Source: an uncultured Rhizobiaceae group bacterium (GTDB taxonomy: Bacteria > Pseudomonadota > Alphaproteobacteria > Rhizobiales > Rhizobiaceae). From it: a DNA stretch of 64,000 bases. The stretch spans positions 33,343-97,342 of the forward strand of contig CALHCF010000019.1 in the NCBI GenBank assembly GCA_937930635.1, given 5' to 3'. Each line of letters begins with the position of its first letter. The stretch's first letter is position 1. Under the pieces are notes generated by a model. The model was given only the letters and a program-made list of their open reading frames with translations, was not told the DNA's origin and did no database searches. Positions 25,565 through 35,591 of the stretch are shown one piece after another. A program made the position numbers and the translations under genes.

Positions 25565-27913
25565 TCAGGCGACCTTTTGACGTTTCACAGGATTTTCCAT
25601 TGGCTCAGAAAGTGCATTTTGGGCTTTCTTGTTGCGATGGTCGCTGCTTTTGGCGGTCGGCAATGATTGGCTGAAATTCTGCCATTTGGTGTTCAGCTTG
25701 TCCGCATATTTTTGTTCAAGTCCACCATCTAACCAACCGGTTTTGAACATTGTGAATGCGGTCCCCATAACCTTGCCGCCCGTCATCTGCAAACGGGACA
25801 AGGCTGAGTGCACGGCAGAGCGTTTGGCCTGACCGCCAGCAACAACAAACAGCGTTGCGTCGGTTTCCCTGCTCATCAGCAGCGCATCGGCATAACCGGA
25901 GACGGGAGCAGAATCGAGGATAATCACGTCATATGTTTCGGACAACGCCGCAAAAAGGTCGCGCATCTTTTGTGAGGCCAGCAGGTAAGAAGGGTTTGAG
26001 GTCACTTTGCCCGATGGCAGAACCGTGAGATTAGGAACGGGTGTGGCCTTGAAACATCCAGCCTGATCTTCAATGTCCAAAGAACCATTCAGCAAATCTG
26101 CAAAGCCGAATGTGTTGTTCACGTTGTATGTTTTGTGAAGGCCGGGTTTGCGAAGGTCAGCGTCAACCAACAACACCTGTTCACCCAGACGAGCAAAATT
26201 TTCTGCCAGATGACGCGCTGTTGTCGATTTTCCTTCACCGTTATCAGTGCTGGTCACAAGAAGAGTTTGGGTGCGGTTTATGGTACGCATGTGCTGAACG
26301 GCGGTGCGCAGGATGCAGTAGGCATCCTCAACCACACCGTTGGCCTGTGCATCATCGTCATCCCCATCGCTCAGGCCCGCAGTGTGCGGAATGGTGCCCA
26401 GAACTGGCAGATCAAGTTCATCAGACAATTGCTCGGGATCACTGAAACCGTCATTGTACAATTCTTTTGCATAGACCAGGAATGCGCCCAGCATAGAGAA
26501 CAGCATCAGGCCGCCAAGGAGATTGATGAGCAGTCTGGGGGAGGCGGGTTCACGCGGAAAATCGGCGGCATCGACCATTGAGGCTGTCGCTGTTTTCAGC
26601 GAAGCGCCAACGCCGACTTCACTCAGCTTCTTTATCAGGCTTTGATAGTGTGCACGGTTGGAATCTGCTTCCCGCCGCAAAATTGTATAGCGAATGTTTT
26701 TGCGCTGATACTCTCGTTTCTGTTCTTCAAGCTTGCGAAGTTCTGAGCGCAAGGATGTTTCTTTGCTGCGCGCCTGTTTGAGCTGGATTCGAATGCCCGC
26801 GCCAATGGCTCTGATTTCATTGCTCAGGCTGCGTTCGACATTGATGATCTGCGAACGAAGCTTGCGCATCGTGGGAAATCCAGGTTTCAGGGTCGCCAGC
26901 TTCTGCTGATATTCGGCCTTCAGATCGATAAGTTTGTCTTTGGCCGCCTGTACTGTGTTGCTCTCGAATGACTGGGGCAGAGAGGCTGCTCCATTTTGCT
27001 TCAACTGCGCACTGTAGCGCTCAGCTAGCAGTCTCTCATTGACGGCATGTGCAAGCAATTTATTGATTTCATTTATGTTTCCGGCGATGAGGTCTGAGTT
27101 TTCACCAACTACAGTCAACCCCTGGTTCTTAGCATAGTCGACCAGCGCCTGTTCCGATGTTTCAAGCTTGGACTTGGCGAGAATTGCCTGCTGCCCCAGG
27201 ACCTGGCGCGCTCGGTTCGAAACCTCAGTTTTTTGCTCTACCGTTAGTCCGATATACGCACTGGCTATCGCGTTGACGACCGCGCGTGAATAGGCAGGCG
27301 AGGGGTGTTGATAGGTAACCGCCAGAATGCTGGTGTTGCGTATGAGTTTTGCAGACAGGTTTTGACGGACCTTAGCAATTGCATTTTCGTGGCGTGTCTT
27401 CACATCTGTTGCAGAGATATCTGTCTGACTTGCAGTTGCAAGCGGATCACCAAAGAGATTAGACAAAGAGAATTTTGGAATCTGAGCCAGAAACGTTGGA
27501 TCATAGGCCAGGTTCAATCTCTCAACGACGCGTTCTGCAACGTCGCGGGACAGAATTTTCTGTCTGGCCGTCTCAAACGCCACCAGGCCATTTACCTGCG
27601 ACGATACTTCCAGTTCCTGGAGAACCTTGGCAGACGATGTGATGACCTCAACCTTCGCCGTGCTGTGAAAAACCGGCCGCTGGACCTTGGTGTAAAGCAG
27701 GCCACTGATCAGCCCCGCCAAAAGACAGGCGATGATGACCCAGCGATATTGCAGAACCATCCGAAACAGACGGGTTGGCTCGAAATCACTCGCAGCCGTT
27801 GCCACCTGGGAAAATTGTGGTGTGAACGCCTGTTCAAGTGCAGCAAGCTGGTCCTGGACAGCCATGGAACCAGCTTTACTGGTTTTTGGGTGATCGAAAG
27901 GATGCTTCAACAT
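25565..27913 (-). CDS. Exopolysaccharide chain-length/BY-kinase fusion protein (Wzz plus P-loop kinase)
   Basis: 782 residues from the ATG at 27913. An N-terminal Wzz domain is bounded by membrane segments at about 60-78 and 462-482, with a long coiled periplasmic part between them. The cytoplasmic C-terminal domain has Walker A TSTDNGEGKSTT at about 554-565, Walker A' LLVDADLRKPGLH and Walker B VIILDSAPV, the layout of bacterial tyrosine kinases such as Wzc or ExoP. The usual C-terminal tyrosine cluster is missing: a single Tyr is seen in the last ~60 residues, which are Lys/Gln rich. It would control polymer length and export. Directly follows the Wza-like gene. Confidence 0.9.
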   Translation of the reverse strand: MLKHPFDHPKTSKAGSMAVQDQLAALEQAFTPQFSQVATAASDFEPTRLFRMVLQYRWVIIACLLAGLISGLLYTKVQRPVFHSTAKVEVITSSAKVLQELEVSSQVNGLVAFETARQKILSRDVAERVVERLNLAYDPTFLAQIPKFSLSNLFGDPLATASQTDISATDVKTRHENAIAKVRQNLSAKLIRNTSILAVTYQHPSPAYSRAVVNAIASAYIGLTVEQKTEVSNRARQVLGQQAILAKSKLETSEQALVDYAKNQGLTVVGENSDLIAGNINEINKLLAHAVNERLLAERYSAQLKQNGAASLPQSFESNTVQAAKDKLIDLKAEYQQKLATLKPGFPTMRKLRSQIINVERSLSNEIRAIGAGIRIQLKQARSKETSLRSELRKLEEQKREYQRKNIRYTILRREADSNRAHYQSLIKKLSEVGVGASLKTATASMVDAADFPREPASPRLLINLLGGLMLFSMLGAFLVYAKELYNDGFSDPEQLSDELDLPVLGTIPHTAGLSDGDDDDAQANGVVEDAYCILRTAVQHMRTINRTQTLLVTSTDNGEGKSTTARHLAENFARLGEQVLLVDADLRKPGLHKTYNVNNTFGFADLLNGSLDIEDQAGCFKATPVPNLTVLPSGKVTSNPSYLLASQKMRDLFAALSETYDVIILDSAPVSGYADALLMSRETDATLFVVAGGQAKRSAVHSALSRLQMTGGKVMGTAFTMFKTGWLDGGLEQKYADKLNTKWQNFSQSLPTAKSSDHRNKKAQNALSEPMENPVKRQKVA

Positions 27914-27930
27914 GGTCGTCTTTCCACCAA

Positions 27931-28692
27931 TCAAAGGGGCGCAACAGTGCGCGCGGCTGTGGACGCAATGCCAAGTGCGGCTTTAAGGTTTTTAAGGGCG
28001 ATTTTTGATTTCGACGGGAAGGCTACGACAACATCGCGCGGATAGAGTCTGGGGTCCGGCTCGGTTCCCTTGCGGATTTTGACCAATGAATATTGGGCAA
28101 CCCTTGTGCCAGTCTTGAATTTCCGAAAAATGAAAACCTTGTTTTCATCTGCCGTCTCGTTGAGCCCTTCAGACTTTGCCACCATGCGCAACAATGTTGA
28201 TTGCGCATCGGCACGAAAGACGCCTGGATGCTGGAAAGCACCATCCATTGTGATCATGCGTTCGGTGGAGTGGCGCACAAATACGGAAATCTGCGGATTC
28301 TGCAGATAATTCCTGCCATACAGGCGCTTCAATTCTGTTTCCAGTTCGGGAATTTCCAGGCCTGCGGCTTTTACGTAGCCAACCAGCGGCAATTGTATGC
28401 GACCATCCCCGTCGACCCGAACATCCTTGTCAAGTTCGTTGACCTCGAAAAAGTCGATCTTCAGTAGATCGTCTTTGAAAATCATGTTGGCTTTGCCGTT
28501 GCGTGCATGTTCTGGAGGACCAAGGCGTCTGACCACCTTAAGGTCGCCCGTCGAAGCGCCGATCAGGCTTTTTGAAGCAGTGGGTTTGGGTGCAAGACCG
28601 TAGTCCTGTGTACCTGGATTACAAGCCGAAAGCAGCATGGTTCCAGCGAGGGCCAGTACTGCGGATGCACCTCCTTTTACCATTCTCACCAT
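27931..28692 (-). CDS. Polysaccharide export lipoprotein (Wza family)
   Basis: 253 residues from the ATG at 28692. The N-terminus has a lipoprotein signal peptide ending LLSAC, so the mature cysteine would be lipidated. The Poly_export domain shows DLLKIDFFEVNELDKDVRVDGDGRIQLPLVGYVKAAG, followed by SLBB-like segments MITMDGAFQHPGVF and RDVVVAFPSK. It would form the outer-membrane channel for the polymer and works with the Wzz/kinase protein encoded 17 nt downstream. An ATG at 28683 is an alternative start. Confidence 0.9.
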   Translation of the reverse strand: MVRMVKGGASAVLALAGTMLLSACNPGTQDYGLAPKPTASKSLIGASTGDLKVVRRLGPPEHARNGKANMIFKDDLLKIDFFEVNELDKDVRVDGDGRIQLPLVGYVKAAGLEIPELETELKRLYGRNYLQNPQISVFVRHSTERMITMDGAFQHPGVFRADAQSTLLRMVAKSEGLNETADENKVFIFRKFKTGTRVAQYSLVKIRKGTEPDPRLYPRDVVVAFPSKSKIALKNLKAALGIASTAARTVAPL

Positions 28693-28973
28693 ACTCGAAG
28701 TCCCACTTTGTCCGTATCGACCGCCCAACGTATTGCCCCTGGCGGTTACAGGTATTTTTGTACCTGTGCTGTCCCGTCCTCCTTGATAGTGAGCAGTTAT
28801 TTGCCAACCTTTAACTGGTTTTTTTTCCCGATTTCGTGGTTAATCGTTTACTACGCCATACGCCGGGCTGATATGGCTCGTCGGGGCTGGCCATCATGGT
28901 CTTAACGGCGCTTCAAGCATTTGTTGTCTATTAGGAAGCCGTTAATAAGCCTGATCAGGAAACAGCAAGCGCC

Positions 28974-29351
28974 ATGAGCAAGAGAGCAAGGCTTCTGCGA
29001 GCATTCATTCTTTTGTGCACTCTGGCCTTTATGACCTACTTTGCTTTGTTCGAGCGGTTCTTCCCGCTTGAGGTGCCAGAAGCTATTCGGGGCCATGGTG
29101 ACCACAATCTGCACATGCTGGCATTTTTCTGCCTGACGGTGATTTTATTGCCGGGTTTTCGATCCGTGATTGGGCCGCTGCTTTTTGCAGTCTTTGTCGC
29201 GCTTGCTCTCGAGGTCCTTCAAATTTGGTTGCCGGACCGAGGGGCCAATCTGGATGACCTGCTTGCCAGTCTTGGCGGCATCGCTCTGGGTTTCGTCATG
29301 GTGTTTGCAATCCGCTCGGTCTTTCAACGGTTTCAGCAGTCGCTGCGGTAA
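28974..29351 (+). CDS. VanZ-like membrane protein
   Basis: 125 residues with four hydrophobic segments. HNLHMLAFFCLTVILLPGFRS and LALEVLQIWLPDRGANLDDLLASLGGIALGF are the characteristic VanZ-family segments with their conserved His, Glu and Asp residues. The family is named after a teicoplanin-resistance protein but is common next to polysaccharide genes with unknown role. It is the first rightward gene of the exopolysaccharide locus, divergent from the Wza-like gene. Confidence 0.85.
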   Translation: MSKRARLLRAFILLCTLAFMTYFALFERFFPLEVPEAIRGHGDHNLHMLAFFCLTVILLPGFRSVIGPLLFAVFVALALEVLQIWLPDRGANLDDLLASLGGIALGFVMVFAIRSVFQRFQQSLR

Positions 29352-29449
29352 ACGACGAATTAACTTTAAAAAGCAAAGCTGAACGTCATTTGAATCAGCT
29401 GCGAATCCATTTTGCCGGTTTCGCGGTCGGATAATTATTGGGGCATAAA

Positions 29450-30472
29450 ATGAAATATCTCGTCACTGGCAGCGCCGGTTTCATCGGCTTTACTATTGTC
29501 AGAAAACTTTTGCAGCGTGGTGACAGCGTTGTCGGAATTGACATGGTCAATGATTACTATGACCCCAGGATCAAGGAAGCTCGCCTTGCGGTCCTCGACA
29601 AGACGGCAAGCAGCAGCAATTCAGGTTATGCGTTTGCACGTTGTAATCTGGCTGACCAAAATGCAGTCAATCAGGTTTTTGAAGAGCACAAGCCAAAACG
29701 CGTTATCAACCTCGCGGCTCAGGCCGGGGTTCGCTACAGCCTTGAAAATCCACACGCCTATGTTGAATCCAATATAATCGGATTCACCAACATTCTTGAA
29801 GCATGCCGCTACAACGAGGTGGAGCACCTTGCCTATGCGTCCACTTCGAGCGTGTATGGTGCAAACACCAATATGCCGTTTTCAGAACATAACGGCGTAG
29901 ATCATCCTTTGCAGTTTTACGCTGCTACCAAAAAAGCCAATGAACTGATGGCCCATTCCTACAGCCACCTGTTTCAGTTGCCGACGACAGGCCTGCGGTT
30001 TTTCACCGTCTATGGACCATGGGGCCGGCCCGATATGGCTCTCTTCCTGTTCACCAAGAACATCTTGGAGGGGAAACCTATTCCGGTTTTCAACAACGGC
30101 AATCACACCCGCGATTTCACCTATGTTGAAGACATTGCGGAAGGGGTTTTGCGGATAACCGACAAGCCCGCCCAACCCAACCCCGACTGGGACCCAGACA
30201 ATCCGGATCCAGCAACATCGAGTGCACCGTTCCGCATTTTCAACATTGGTAATAATTCGCCCGTCAAACTGATGGATTATATCCACGCCATCGAAAAGGC
30301 ATTGGGCATGAAGGCGGAGCTTGATCTTCTGCCACTTCAGGCGGGCGATGTTCCCGATACCTACGCGAATGTCGAGAACCTGATGAAGGCTGTTGATTAC
30401 AAACCGGCAACGCCGGTTGAAGAAGGTGTGGCAAATTTTGTTGCCTGGTATCGCGATTATTATCAGGTCTGA
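29450..30472 (+). CDS. NAD-dependent UDP-sugar epimerase (UDP-glucuronate 4-epimerase type)
   Basis: 340 residues, extended SDR. The N-terminal [14 protein letters not shown] binds NAD. The active site is present as STSSVYG and YAATKKANE, the Tyr-x3-Lys pair. The opening [13 protein letters not shown], the [18 protein letters not shown] segment and [24 protein letters not shown] strongly resemble UDP-glucuronate 4-epimerases (LspL/Cap1J type), which make UDP-galacturonate. ATG at 29450 favoured over a TTG at 29438. It suggests that the polymer contains a uronic acid. Confidence 0.88.
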   Translation: MKYLVTGSAGFIGFTIVRKLLQRGDSVVGIDMVNDYYDPRIKEARLAVLDKTASSSNSGYAFARCNLADQNAVNQVFEEHKPKRVINLAAQAGVRYSLENPHAYVESNIIGFTNILEACRYNEVEHLAYASTSSVYGANTNMPFSEHNGVDHPLQFYAATKKANELMAHSYSHLFQLPTTGLRFFTVYGPWGRPDMALFLFTKNILEGKPIPVFNNGNHTRDFTYVEDIAEGVLRITDKPAQPNPDWDPDNPDPATSSAPFRIFNIGNNSPVKLMDYIHAIEKALGMKAELDLLPLQAGDVPDTYANVENLMKAVDYKPATPVEEGVANFVAWYRDYYQV

Positions 30473-30486
30473 GGTCAACGGATGAG

Positions 30487-31602
30487 ATGACGGTGGTGGG
30501 AAAGACGAAAAAGAAACAGGCACTCTTTCTGTTCCCGACCGACATAATGGGGGGCGCAGAAAACGTGTTGCGCCTTGCCGCAAAAGCAGCGCTGGACAGT
30601 GGTGATTTTTATCAGGTTGATTGCTTTGTTTTGTGCAAGCAGCCAACCGGTTCGCTGGATGGCCTGGCAGCAGACCCCAGAGTTGAGCTGACCTACTCAG
30701 GTGCGAAAAGTGAAAAGGGCGGCCTTGTTTCTTTGGCGAGGGTTCTTGCAGCCAAGCAATATGATCTGGTTTTTTCCAGCCATACTCACCTGAATGCTGC
30801 GGCAAGCCTTTTCAGAAAACTGAATCTGTTGAAGACGCACCGTCTGGTTGCCCGTGAATCGACCATGATTTTTGAGCGCGACATGGGCTGGCGCGGCATG
30901 TTGGCCCGCAGACTTTATACATTCTATGGAGCACAGGACCTCATTATTTGCCAGACGGCACGTATGGCTGAATCTTTGAATCTTCATACAAAGAACAGGC
31001 TGGCTCCTCTGTTGGCCCATATCCCAAACCCGATCGATATCGCGACCCTTTCAAGGGCGATGAATTGCAAGACCAAGGATTTGCCCTCTCTTGCCGACGA
31101 TGCGCAGATGATCGCGTGGTGCGGCAGGCTGGCCCCCGTAAAGTCGCCTCTCAGGGCAATCGATGCGCTGGATGAGCTGGTCAACAGCGGTAATAATCGA
31201 CCCCATCTTGTGATGATCGGAGACGGGCCCATGCGAGAGGAAATCCTCTCATATGCTGATGCAAAGGGGCTTTCACATCATCTGACACTAACGGGACGTG
31301 TGGCCCAACCGGTGGCTATTATGCGGCACTGTCAGGCGGGCCTGATGACGTCAGACGTCGAAGGATTTCCCAATGTCATACTGGAGATGCTGGCCGCGGG
31401 CATACGCCGTGTTGTCACAACCGATTGTGCCGGTGGGCTGGATCGTATCCCCGGTGTCACGGTAGCTGGACAAAAGACAGCTCACAGCCTTGCGGGATGC
31501 CTGTCCTTCGCGCTGCAGCGGGCCGAACCGGATGGCCAGGTCAGCACGTTTCTTGAAGAGCGCAGTCCGGGAAAATTCTTTCATCAGGTTTTGACCGGGT
31601 GA
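30487..31602 (+). CDS. Glycosyltransferase family 4 protein
   Basis: 371 residues, GT-B fold. The N-terminal half has the donor/acceptor segment LFPTDIMGGAENVLRLAAKAAL. The C-terminal half has WCGRLAPVKSPLRAIDAL, HLVMIGDGPMREEI and SDVEGFPNVILEMLAAGI, which includes the family's EX7E-type motif. It would add one sugar to the lipid-linked repeat unit on the cytoplasmic side. The gene overlaps the next one by one base (TGATG), indicating coupled translation. Confidence 0.9.
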   Translation: MTVVGKTKKKQALFLFPTDIMGGAENVLRLAAKAALDSGDFYQVDCFVLCKQPTGSLDGLAADPRVELTYSGAKSEKGGLVSLARVLAAKQYDLVFSSHTHLNAAASLFRKLNLLKTHRLVARESTMIFERDMGWRGMLARRLYTFYGAQDLIICQTARMAESLNLHTKNRLAPLLAHIPNPIDIATLSRAMNCKTKDLPSLADDAQMIAWCGRLAPVKSPLRAIDALDELVNSGNNRPHLVMIGDGPMREEILSYADAKGLSHHLTLTGRVAQPVAIMRHCQAGLMTSDVEGFPNVILEMLAAGIRRVVTTDCAGGLDRIPGVTVAGQKTAHSLAGCLSFALQRAEPDGQVSTFLEERSPGKFFHQVLTG

Positions 31603-32630
31603 TGACCATGAACTCCGGCCTAACCAGTGCAACTCTTCCCAACGCCAGAATTGGTGTCGCCTTTGCGGCCGGTCATGGGTGGAGCGGTGTTTTCTTCAGC
31701 TGCCTTTTTGCGGCGCTGATTCTTGTTGGTCCCTGGGAACTGATTCGTGGTGGTGAGTTTGCCGACCTCGTCAACTACCGGACCCGGATCTATGAGTTGC
31801 ACGACTACGGTATGCGTTATTTTGTCTGGGAGGATTCACTTCTGGGTTGGCTGCGCTATGAATTCTTGTGGTTTTGGATGCTTGCGTTTGTTGCTGACAA
31901 CAACATTCACCCGAACGTTTTCATTGCAGCGGTCACGGGAATTTCGGCATTTCTGACCCACTCATTCTTGCGTCGCCATCTGGGCGTGCTTCTTGCCACG
32001 CTCGTTCTGCTAAACCCTATCACCATCGACCTTCTTTCCTCACAGATCCGAAGTGCTCTGGCATTTTCATTGTTTCTTGCCATTGTCGCCTGGCAGCCGC
32101 CGGTGCGGATCGCTTGGCTAAAGCCAGCCCTGTTTATACCGCTTCCCTTTATTCATACAGGGTTGCTGCTGATCATAGGGTTATATGCCGGCTGTGTTGT
32201 CCTGGCCCGTTTACGCGCTGTTGCACCACAGCTAAAGGTGGTCGCCATCGTGGCAGCAGCTGTGGCGCTTGCCGTTTCCATTGTGGTTTTGCTGCCATCG
32301 ATTGTTGAGGCAACTGAAGACCGGCGCAATCTGTCACAATACGGTTTGAAATCACCGGCATATTTGTCTTACTGGGTCGTCTGTGCAGGGGCATTGATTG
32401 TGTCGGTCAATCGGGAACTTGCTGCCCGATGGGAGTATTTTTTTACCGTCATCGTATGTTTGACAGCACCCCTTCTTGAACTGACTGGTCTGCCAGGTTT
32501 CCGTTTCATTGCGCTGGCCATACCGGTGTTTTTTGTCGCACTGTCACGTTTGCAGGGCGGTGTCCTGCATGGGTTCCTTTTCGCCACAGTTCTCTACCAG
32601 TTCCTGCTTATTCTCTACTGGGTCCAATGA
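31602..32630 (+). CDS. EpsG-like polysaccharide polymerase, membrane protein
   Basis: 342 residues with about nine or ten hydrophobic segments. A cytoplasmic/periplasmic NYRTRIYELHDYG segment follows helix 1, and LLSSQIRSALAFSLFLAI is the arginine-containing segment characteristic of EpsG-family polymerases. In this position, between glycosyltransferases and a flippase, it is the best candidate for the Wzy-equivalent polymerase. ATG at 31602 chosen over GTG at 31599 because of the overlap with the upstream stop. Overlaps the flippase gene by 4 nt. Confidence 0.75.
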   Translation: MTMNSGLTSATLPNARIGVAFAAGHGWSGVFFSCLFAALILVGPWELIRGGEFADLVNYRTRIYELHDYGMRYFVWEDSLLGWLRYEFLWFWMLAFVADNNIHPNVFIAAVTGISAFLTHSFLRRHLGVLLATLVLLNPITIDLLSSQIRSALAFSLFLAIVAWQPPVRIAWLKPALFIPLPFIHTGLLLIIGLYAGCVVLARLRAVAPQLKVVAIVAAAVALAVSIVVLLPSIVEATEDRRNLSQYGLKSPAYLSYWVVCAGALIVSVNRELAARWEYFFTVIVCLTAPLLELTGLPGFRFIALAIPVFFVALSRLQGGVLHGFLFATVLYQFLLILYWVQ

Positions 32631-33853
32631 TACCGCGCGGCTTTACAACACTGCTGTTTGGCAGCGGGCTGGCGCAGGTGATTGCCATTGCCGCACTGCC
32701 GATCCTGGGGCGTCTTTATGATCCCACAAGCTTTGGTCAGCTTGGGGCGGTGATGGCACTGGTTTCACTGAGTGCGGCGGTTGTTCATTGTCGCTATCAG
32801 TTGGCGATACCGGTTACCAAAAGCAATGAAGAGGCCCGTGCCTTGCTCTGGCTGACATGCGGCTTGTCGTTTCTGCTTTCCCTGCCCCTGGCGCTCTTGC
32901 TGATTGTTCTGGTGGGAGAACGGCCCGAAGGCCTGTCGATGGCCACATTTCTTGCAGCGACCGTTTTGATGACCTTCCTCACGGCGCAGATCGACATCTT
33001 TTCCTATTGGCGCAGCCGTGCCGGACGGTTTGCGGTAAGTGCGCACAACGCGTTTATCCGCAATCTCGTGTCCGTTGCACTACAAATCAGCCTTGCGATG
33101 ATCAGCGGCTTCGGCCTGCTAATTGGCATTGCCGCCGGCACAGCAAGTGCCGCTTTTCTGGGCTGGGTCGATGCAGCAAGAAACGAAGGGCGTTCTGCTG
33201 GTCCGCCTCCTTTGCAGGACATCAAGGCCGTGGCCCGCAAGTTCAGCCATTTTGCCCTGTTTGGTGTTCCTCAGGGCTGGCTGGCTGCACTCTCATGGAA
33301 TGCCATGCCTTTGTTACTCTTACGTTTTGATGCCACATCAACGGCTGGTCAGTATTGGGTGGCGTATCGGTTGCTGCTTGCGCCCGTTACTGTTTTGGGC
33401 GCTGCGTATCGACAGGCGGTGCTTCCTCTCATTCCAACATTGACTCACGTTCGTGCCTTATCCCAGGCGCGCCAGCATACACTTTTGCTGGCGGCAGCTG
33501 GTCTTGCGCCGACGCTGGTTCTTCTTTTCTACGGAGAAGCCATTTTCGAGATTATTGTGGGGCCGAAATGGGGAGAGGCGGGAACTCTGGCGGGTTTTCT
33601 GTCGATCGGCATTCTTGCCGATGCCTGCAAGATTCCCACCATCTGTCTTTTGCAAAGTCAGGGTAGACAGCGCGCGATCCTGATAGGAGAGGCGCTCATT
33701 CTCGTAAGTCGTTATTCAGTAGCGATACCACTGCTGCTGGCTGGTGAAACCCTGGGGGCAGTTGCTGCCTTTTCGATTATCGGTGCAGCAGGCTGGACTT
33801 TGTTTTCGCTGGTGCAGCTTCGGGTTCGCACGACACAACTGGCCGACGCATGA
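32627..33853 (+). CDS. Wzx-type lipid-linked oligosaccharide flippase (MOP superfamily)
   Basis: 408 residues with about twelve hydrophobic segments. The opening PRGFTTLLFGSGLAQVIAIAALPILGRLYDPTSFGQLG is typical of polysaccharide-biosynthesis flippases. It would move the undecaprenyl-linked repeat unit across the inner membrane. Both ends overlap neighbours (ATGA type), so it lies inside a tightly coupled translation unit of EpsG-like protein, flippase and glycosyltransferase. Confidence 0.87.
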   Translation: MIPRGFTTLLFGSGLAQVIAIAALPILGRLYDPTSFGQLGAVMALVSLSAAVVHCRYQLAIPVTKSNEEARALLWLTCGLSFLLSLPLALLLIVLVGERPEGLSMATFLAATVLMTFLTAQIDIFSYWRSRAGRFAVSAHNAFIRNLVSVALQISLAMISGFGLLIGIAAGTASAAFLGWVDAARNEGRSAGPPPLQDIKAVARKFSHFALFGVPQGWLAALSWNAMPLLLLRFDATSTAGQYWVAYRLLLAPVTVLGAAYRQAVLPLIPTLTHVRALSQARQHTLLLAAAGLAPTLVLLFYGEAIFEIIVGPKWGEAGTLAGFLSIGILADACKIPTICLLQSQGRQRAILIGEALILVSRYSVAIPLLLAGETLGAVAAFSIIGAAGWTLFSLVQLRVRTTQLADA

Positions 33854-34989
33854 AACGCCGAATTCTTCTTTTGGGTTCATACGCGCCTTCGCTGATCAAC
33901 TTTCGCGGCCCGTTGATCAAAGACCTCGTTTCTGCCGGTCACAGCGTCGTGGCAGGTGCGCCGGAGATGCCGGCTGAAACCAGTCAGACGCTCACATCGA
34001 TGGGAGCCACGCCTGTGGAGACGCCGCTCCAACGCACCGGACTGAACATCATCCGGGACGTTGCCTACCGCAATCAGATTAAGAGGCTGATCAGGGAAAA
34101 CGGCGTTGATCTCACCATCACCTACACAATCAAGCCCAATATCTGGGGCAGTTTTGCTGCTGCAAACTGTAAAGTTGATTCCGTTGCCATGGTCACCGGG
34201 CTCGGTTTCGCTTTCACGCAGGGCAGCGGCGATGGTGGATTTTTTACCGGCATTCGCAAGGGTGTGATTTCAAGGCTGGCAAAGTTGCTTTACCGGCAGG
34301 CCACCCGCCACAATCGTCATGTGATCTTCCAGAATCCTGATGACCTGCGTGATTTTGTTGATGCAGGTTGCCTTGAAGATCCGGCCAAATCTCTGATGAT
34401 GGCAGGTTCGGGAGTGGATACGGATCACTATGCCCACCAACCCCTGCCGCCAGAACCGGTGTTCCTGATGATCACCCGGCTTTTGGGCAATAAGGGCGTA
34501 CGGGAATATGCTCAGGCAGCCTTGCTGGTCAAAAAGGACATTCCAGACGCGCGGTTTTTGCTCGTGGGCTATCCGGACGAAGGACCCGACGGAATCGCTG
34601 CGTCTGAGTTGAACGACTGGACACAGAGAGGGTTGGAATATCTGGGCCCACTTGATGATGTGCGCCCTCAGCTTGGCCGTTGCAGCGTTTATGTTCTTCC
34701 ATCTTATCGTGAGGGTACCCCAAGATCCGTGCTTGAAGCCATGTCGGTTGGTCGCGCCATCATCACCAGCGATGCTCCCGGATGCCGTGAAACTGTAATC
34801 GATCAAGAAAATGGTCTGCTTGTCGATATTCAAAATGCAACAGCGCTTGCCGACAAAATGAAAATGCTCGCTGAAAACCCTACGTTAAGGCGTTCTATGG
34901 GATTAAGAAGCCGGAAAATTGCAGTCGAGAAATTCGACAGCAAAATAGTGAATCGCAAACTGATGCGGGACTTGGATCTCGGGATATGA
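33850..34989 (+). CDS. Glycosyltransferase family 4 protein (PglA/WbpL-neighbour type)
   Basis: 379 residues, GT-B. The N-terminus MKRRILLLGSYAPSLINFRGPLIKDLVSAGHSVVAGAP resembles PglA-like enzymes that add HexNAc to undecaprenyl-diphosphate-bacillosamine. ITYTIKPNIWGSFAA and VTGLGFAFT are shared with that group. The C-terminal YREGTPRSVLEAMSVGRAIITSDAPG carries the EX7E motif. The immediate downstream genes (PglC-, D-, E- and F-like) support the assignment. Exact sugar donor is inference. Confidence 0.88.
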   Translation: MKRRILLLGSYAPSLINFRGPLIKDLVSAGHSVVAGAPEMPAETSQTLTSMGATPVETPLQRTGLNIIRDVAYRNQIKRLIRENGVDLTITYTIKPNIWGSFAAANCKVDSVAMVTGLGFAFTQGSGDGGFFTGIRKGVISRLAKLLYRQATRHNRHVIFQNPDDLRDFVDAGCLEDPAKSLMMAGSGVDTDHYAHQPLPPEPVFLMITRLLGNKGVREYAQAALLVKKDIPDARFLLVGYPDEGPDGIAASELNDWTQRGLEYLGPLDDVRPQLGRCSVYVLPSYREGTPRSVLEAMSVGRAIITSDAPGCRETVIDQENGLLVDIQNATALADKMKMLAENPTLRRSMGLRSRKIAVEKFDSKIVNRKLMRDLDLGI

Positions 34990-35591
34990 AACGCGCCTTC
35001 GACATTGTCGTGTCCGCTGTCATGCTGGCGGTACTGTCCCCCGTATTGGTGCTTACGGCATTGGTCGTCCGTATCGGTTTGGGCAGCCCTGTTTTATTTC
35101 GGCAAACCCGTCCGGGTTTGCAGGGCAGAGCATTTGAAATTGTTAAATTCCGAACCATGCGGGATGCAACCGATGCGCACGGCCGGCCGCTGTCTGATGA
35201 AAAGCGCCTTACCCGCACGGGAAGGTTTCTTAGAAGCACATCTTTGGATGAGCTTCCGGAATTGTGGAATGTGCTGAAAGGCGACATGAGCCTGGTGGGC
35301 CCGCGGCCCTTGCTGACTGAATATATGCCTCTTTACACATGCGAGCAGGCGCGCCGTCATGAGGTGAGGCCTGGATTGACGGGCTGGGCGCAGGTCAACG
35401 GACGCAACGCCCTGAGTTGGGAAGAAAAATTCTCCCTCGATGTCTGGTATGTCGACAATAATTCATTGTTTTTGGACGTAAAAATCTTGGCTCTGACCGC
35501 CCTAAAAGTCATCGCCCGTAAGGATATCTCTGCGGTTGGTGAGGCGACCATGCCGAAGTTTAAAGGTTATGTTGGGCGGAATACGCAATGA
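34986..35591 (+). CDS. Undecaprenyl phosphate sugar phosphotransferase (PglC-like monotopic PGT)
   Basis: 201 residues, the small monotopic type. A single N-terminal membrane segment (about 8-30) is followed by KFRTMRDATD, the catalytic Asp88-Glu89 pair in TSLDELPELWNVLKGDMSLVGPRPL, and RPGLTGWAQVNGRN. It attaches the first sugar phosphate to undecaprenyl phosphate. Its short length (no extra N-terminal membrane domain as in WcaJ) and its neighbours point to UDP-di-N-acetylbacillosamine as donor. Overlaps both neighbours by 4 nt. Confidence 0.92.
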   Translation: MKRAFDIVVSAVMLAVLSPVLVLTALVVRIGLGSPVLFRQTRPGLQGRAFEIVKFRTMRDATDAHGRPLSDEKRLTRTGRFLRSTSLDELPELWNVLKGDMSLVGPRPLLTEYMPLYTCEQARRHEVRPGLTGWAQVNGRNALSWEEKFSLDVWYVDNNSLFLDVKILALTALKVIARKDISAVGEATMPKFKGYVGRNTQ

